In this document: one piece after another, positions 62,367 to 64,000 of the stretch
How the letters are laid out: every line of letters starts with the position of its first letter
Numbering within the stretch: position 1 is the first letter of the stretch
Assembly: GCF_900143025.1 (NCBI RefSeq)
Contig: NZ_FRCT01000002.1
Location: 248,001-312,000 of the forward strand
Reading direction: 5' to 3'
DNA length: 64,000 nt
DNA from: Ruminococcus flavefaciens
Lineage (GTDB): Bacteria; Bacillota; Clostridia; Oscillospirales; Ruminococcaceae
The notes under the pieces: generated by a model
Seen by the model: the letters and a program-made list of their open reading frames with translations, nothing else
Databases searched by the model: none
What the model was told of the DNA's origin: nothing
Made by a program: the position numbers and the translations under genes

Positions 62367-63194
62367 TTAATATTCATCAGGCAGTTCGCCAAGCTGATCA
62401 AAACGGAAAACGGGTCCGTCCTTGCATACGTACTTATCACCGATATTGCAGCGTCCGCATTTTCCTACTGCGCACTTCATCTTCAGCTCCATAGTTGTAT
62501 AGACCTGAGTATCGGTAAATCCAAGCTCTTTGAGTCCTGCAAGTGTAAATTTTATCATTATCGGAGGTCCGCAGATGAGAACTGTTTTATTGATAGAAGG
62601 ATTAAGCTCCTTTACATAATTAGGAACAAATCCGACATGACCGTCCCAGCCCTCCTGCGGGTTATCAATAGTGAGGTTGACTTCTATTCCTTCATCAGTC
62701 AGCCACTCATCAATTATTTCCTTATAATCAACAAGGTCGTCCTTTGAACGAGAACCGTAAACTATCTGTACCGAACCGTAATCAGCACGTTTATCACGTA
62801 CATAATTGATCACGGAACGAAGAGGAGCAAGTCCGATACCGCCTGCTATAAACAGGAGATCTTTGCCCTTGAGCTCGGTCTCAACAGGAAAATGATTACC
62901 GTATGGTCCGCGTATAGTTATCTGCTGACCTACGTCCATTGCATGAAGCCATGTTGTAAGACAGCCGCATTTCTTTATGCTGAACTCCATAAACTCCTTG
63001 TTTGTAGGTGAAGATGTTATAGAAAACATACCCTCTCCTACTCCCGGGATAGACAACATAGCACACTGTCCGGGCATATGCTCAAAAACCTTGTCGCCTT
63101 CAGGCGATACGACTCTGAAAGTCTTAACGTCAGGAGTATCCTGTCTTATATCGGTAACTACTCCTATGTAAGGTATCAATGTATCTTTATTCAT
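62367..63194 (-). CDS. AsrB/PyrK-like FAD- and NAD(P)-binding subunit
   Basis: A 275-aa flavoprotein of the ferredoxin-reductase superfamily. It has MPGQCAMLSIPG and SITSS (FAD), IAGGIGLAPLRSVI (NAD(P) binding), CGPPIM, and a C-terminal [2Fe-2S] set (CAVGKCGRCNIG, then CKDG) like PyrK and AsrB. The ATG at 63194 follows GGAGGTAAAGTG and overlaps the upstream gene stop (TGATG). It probably takes electrons from NAD(P)H and passes them to the Fe-S proteins of the cluster. Confidence 0.86.
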   Translation of the reverse strand: MNKDTLIPYIGVVTDIRQDTPDVKTFRVVSPEGDKVFEHMPGQCAMLSIPGVGEGMFSITSSPTNKEFMEFSIKKCGCLTTWLHAMDVGQQITIRGPYGNHFPVETELKGKDLLFIAGGIGLAPLRSVINYVRDKRADYGSVQIVYGSRSKDDLVDYKEIIDEWLTDEGIEVNLTIDNPQEGWDGHVGFVPNYVKELNPSINKTVLICGPPIMIKFTLAGLKELGFTDTQVYTTMELKMKCAVGKCGRCNIGDKYVCKDGPVFRFDQLGELPDEY

Positions 63195-64000
63195 CACTTT
63201 ACCTCCAATGCTTTCATTACCTTGACAATATTCATTGATATGGGACATTTTGAAAGACATCTTCCGCAGCCTACACAGCCGAATTCGCCGTTATTGTTTG
63301 AAGGGAAATATACAAGCTTGTGCATAAATCTCTGACGGAAGCGTTCAAGCTGAGTAAGTCTCGGATTACCATGAGCCATTTTCGTAAAATCAGAATACAT
63401 ACATGAATCCCAGCAGCGGAAACGCTTTATGCCGTGTCCTGTATTGAAGTCCTTGATATCATAGCACTGACAGGTCGGACAAACAAAGGTGCAGGTGCCG
63501 CAGCCAAGACAGCTCTCGGACAGCTCTCCCCACTTATCGGAATTAAAGTGCTCCATAAGCTTATCACCGCCGAAAGCATCTGTTGAAAGATTGGCAAGCG
63601 GAAGCTTTTTGAGTATAGCCCTTGTCTTTTCGCGCGTTTCATCGAGCTTTGAAGTGTCGCCATCTTCAAGAAGTGATGAAATAGAATCGATAAATTTTTG
63701 CCCCTTCTCGTTATGAGCTTCAAAGAAAATACTTTCTCCATCGCTGTAGCAAGCGGCATCGCCCTCGGGAGCAGCCGCATCAATTCCGAATGTACCGCAG
63801 AAGCAGGTCTCAGCGGGTCTTGTGCAAGCCATAGTAACTACTGTACCATGTTCACGGCGTGTCTTGTAATAGCTGTCTACAGGCTCACAAAGAAAAACCT
63901 TGTCAAGAATTGTAAAACTTCTCGCATCACAGGCACGGACGCCGAATATAACAAAGTCCTCCGACTCTTTTCTGATGTCGATGACTTCTATATTCTTGCC
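63194..64000 (-). CDS. AsrA-like 4Fe-4S dicluster protein (5' end missing)
   Basis: The frame is open to the window edge, so the N terminus lies beyond 64000. An internal ATG at 63832 is not the start, because the preceding codons encode GVRACDARSFTILDKVF, a family signature (GVRPCD-type). The C-terminal half has CLGCGTCTFVCPTCQC and CVGCGRCLSKCP ferredoxin motifs. It resembles AsrA of anaerobic sulfite reductase, but no AsrC is adjacent. It is upstream of, and coupled to, the AsrB-like gene. Confidence 0.85.
   Translation of the reverse strand, partial: GKNIEVIDIRKESEDFVIFGVRACDARSFTILDKVFLCEPVDSYYKTRREHGTVVTMACTRPAETCFCGTFGIDAAAPEGDAACYSDGESIFFEAHNEKGQKFIDSISSLLEDGDTSKLDETREKTRAILKKLPLANLSTDAFGGDKLMEHFNSDKWGELSESCLGCGTCTFVCPTCQCYDIKDFNTGHGIKRFRCWDSCMYSDFTKMAHGNPRLTQLERFRQRFMHKLVYFPSNNNGEFGCVGCGRCLSKCPISMNIVKVMKALEVK

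Overview
The window looks like core chromosome of a low-GC, Gram-positive, strictly anaerobic Firmicute, most likely an Oscillospirales/Ruminococcus-type organism. This rests on the gene repertoire: RNase J, GdpP, GatCAB, a LtaS-type phosphoglycerol transferase, class III ribonucleotide reductase, SleB-like and transglutaminase proteins with Thr-rich linkers, and FHA-FtsW-PBP clustering. Sigma-A promoters with exact 17-nt spacers and U-tailed terminators occur throughout. No tRNA or rRNA genes, insertion sequences, CRISPR arrays or prophage genes were seen.

Layout. 1-8.7 kb (+): a replication, RNA-decay and proteostasis operon, rnj(partial)-gdpP-rplI-dnaB-tilS-ftsH. 8.7-11.9 kb (+): FHA protein, FtsW/RodA polymerase and a transpeptidase PBP. 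12-15.2 kb (+): hpf, a LUD protein, a CmpB-like membrane protein and a DRE-TIM aldolase behind a palindrome-rich leader. 15.3-20.5 kb (-): a DinB-like protein and a diverged type IIA topoisomerase pair with a small zinc-ribbon ORF between its subunits. 20.6-24.1 kb (-): gatC-gatA-gatB plus an ArsC/Spx-like protein. 24.2-31.1 kb: a SleB-like hydrolase (-) divergent from MoxR, DUF58, transglutaminase and DUF308 genes (+). 31.25-31.37 kb: a candidate small RNA with a C-rich loop. 31.4-37.5 kb (-): a LysR regulator, then a TerB-N/TerB-C, BrxD-like ATPase and Lhr-like helicase cassette. 37.7-42.1 kb (-): M18 aminopeptidase, coaE, tsaC/sua5, prfA and DUF951. 42.3-49.3 kb: an unknown 118-aa protein, an S1 protein, pfkA (-), a frameshifted thioesterase (-), a FabG-like SDR, an HD hydrolase, an LTA synthase-like protein and a FlK-like thioesterase. 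49.4-52.3 kb: an HtrA protease (-), a large structured RNA of about 630 nt (-), a DUF1292 gene (+) and 6S RNA (+). 52.4-58.8 kb: alpha/beta hydrolase, nrdD-nrdG with NrdR-type boxes, an SGNH hydrolase, a zinc-ribbon protein and pyrE. 58.8-64 kb (-): an AspT-type exchanger and a four-gene redox cluster joining an AsrA/AsrB-like electron module to a fumarate-reductase-like FrdB/FrdA pair.

The most unusual items are: (i) the large noncoding RNA at about 50890-51526, which has a consensus promoter, a strong terminator, many nested hairpins and a motif recurring roughly every 90 nt; (ii) the TerB/BrxD/Lhr cassette, which looks like a DNA-processing or defence module without the rest of BREX; (iii) the putative sRNA at 31286-31374, whose loop could pair with Shine-Dalgarno sequences; (iv) a G7-tract frameshift that splits a YbgC-like thioesterase; and (v) the AsrAB-FrdAB redox cluster. 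All functional calls come from reading motifs and gene order; no database search was possible.
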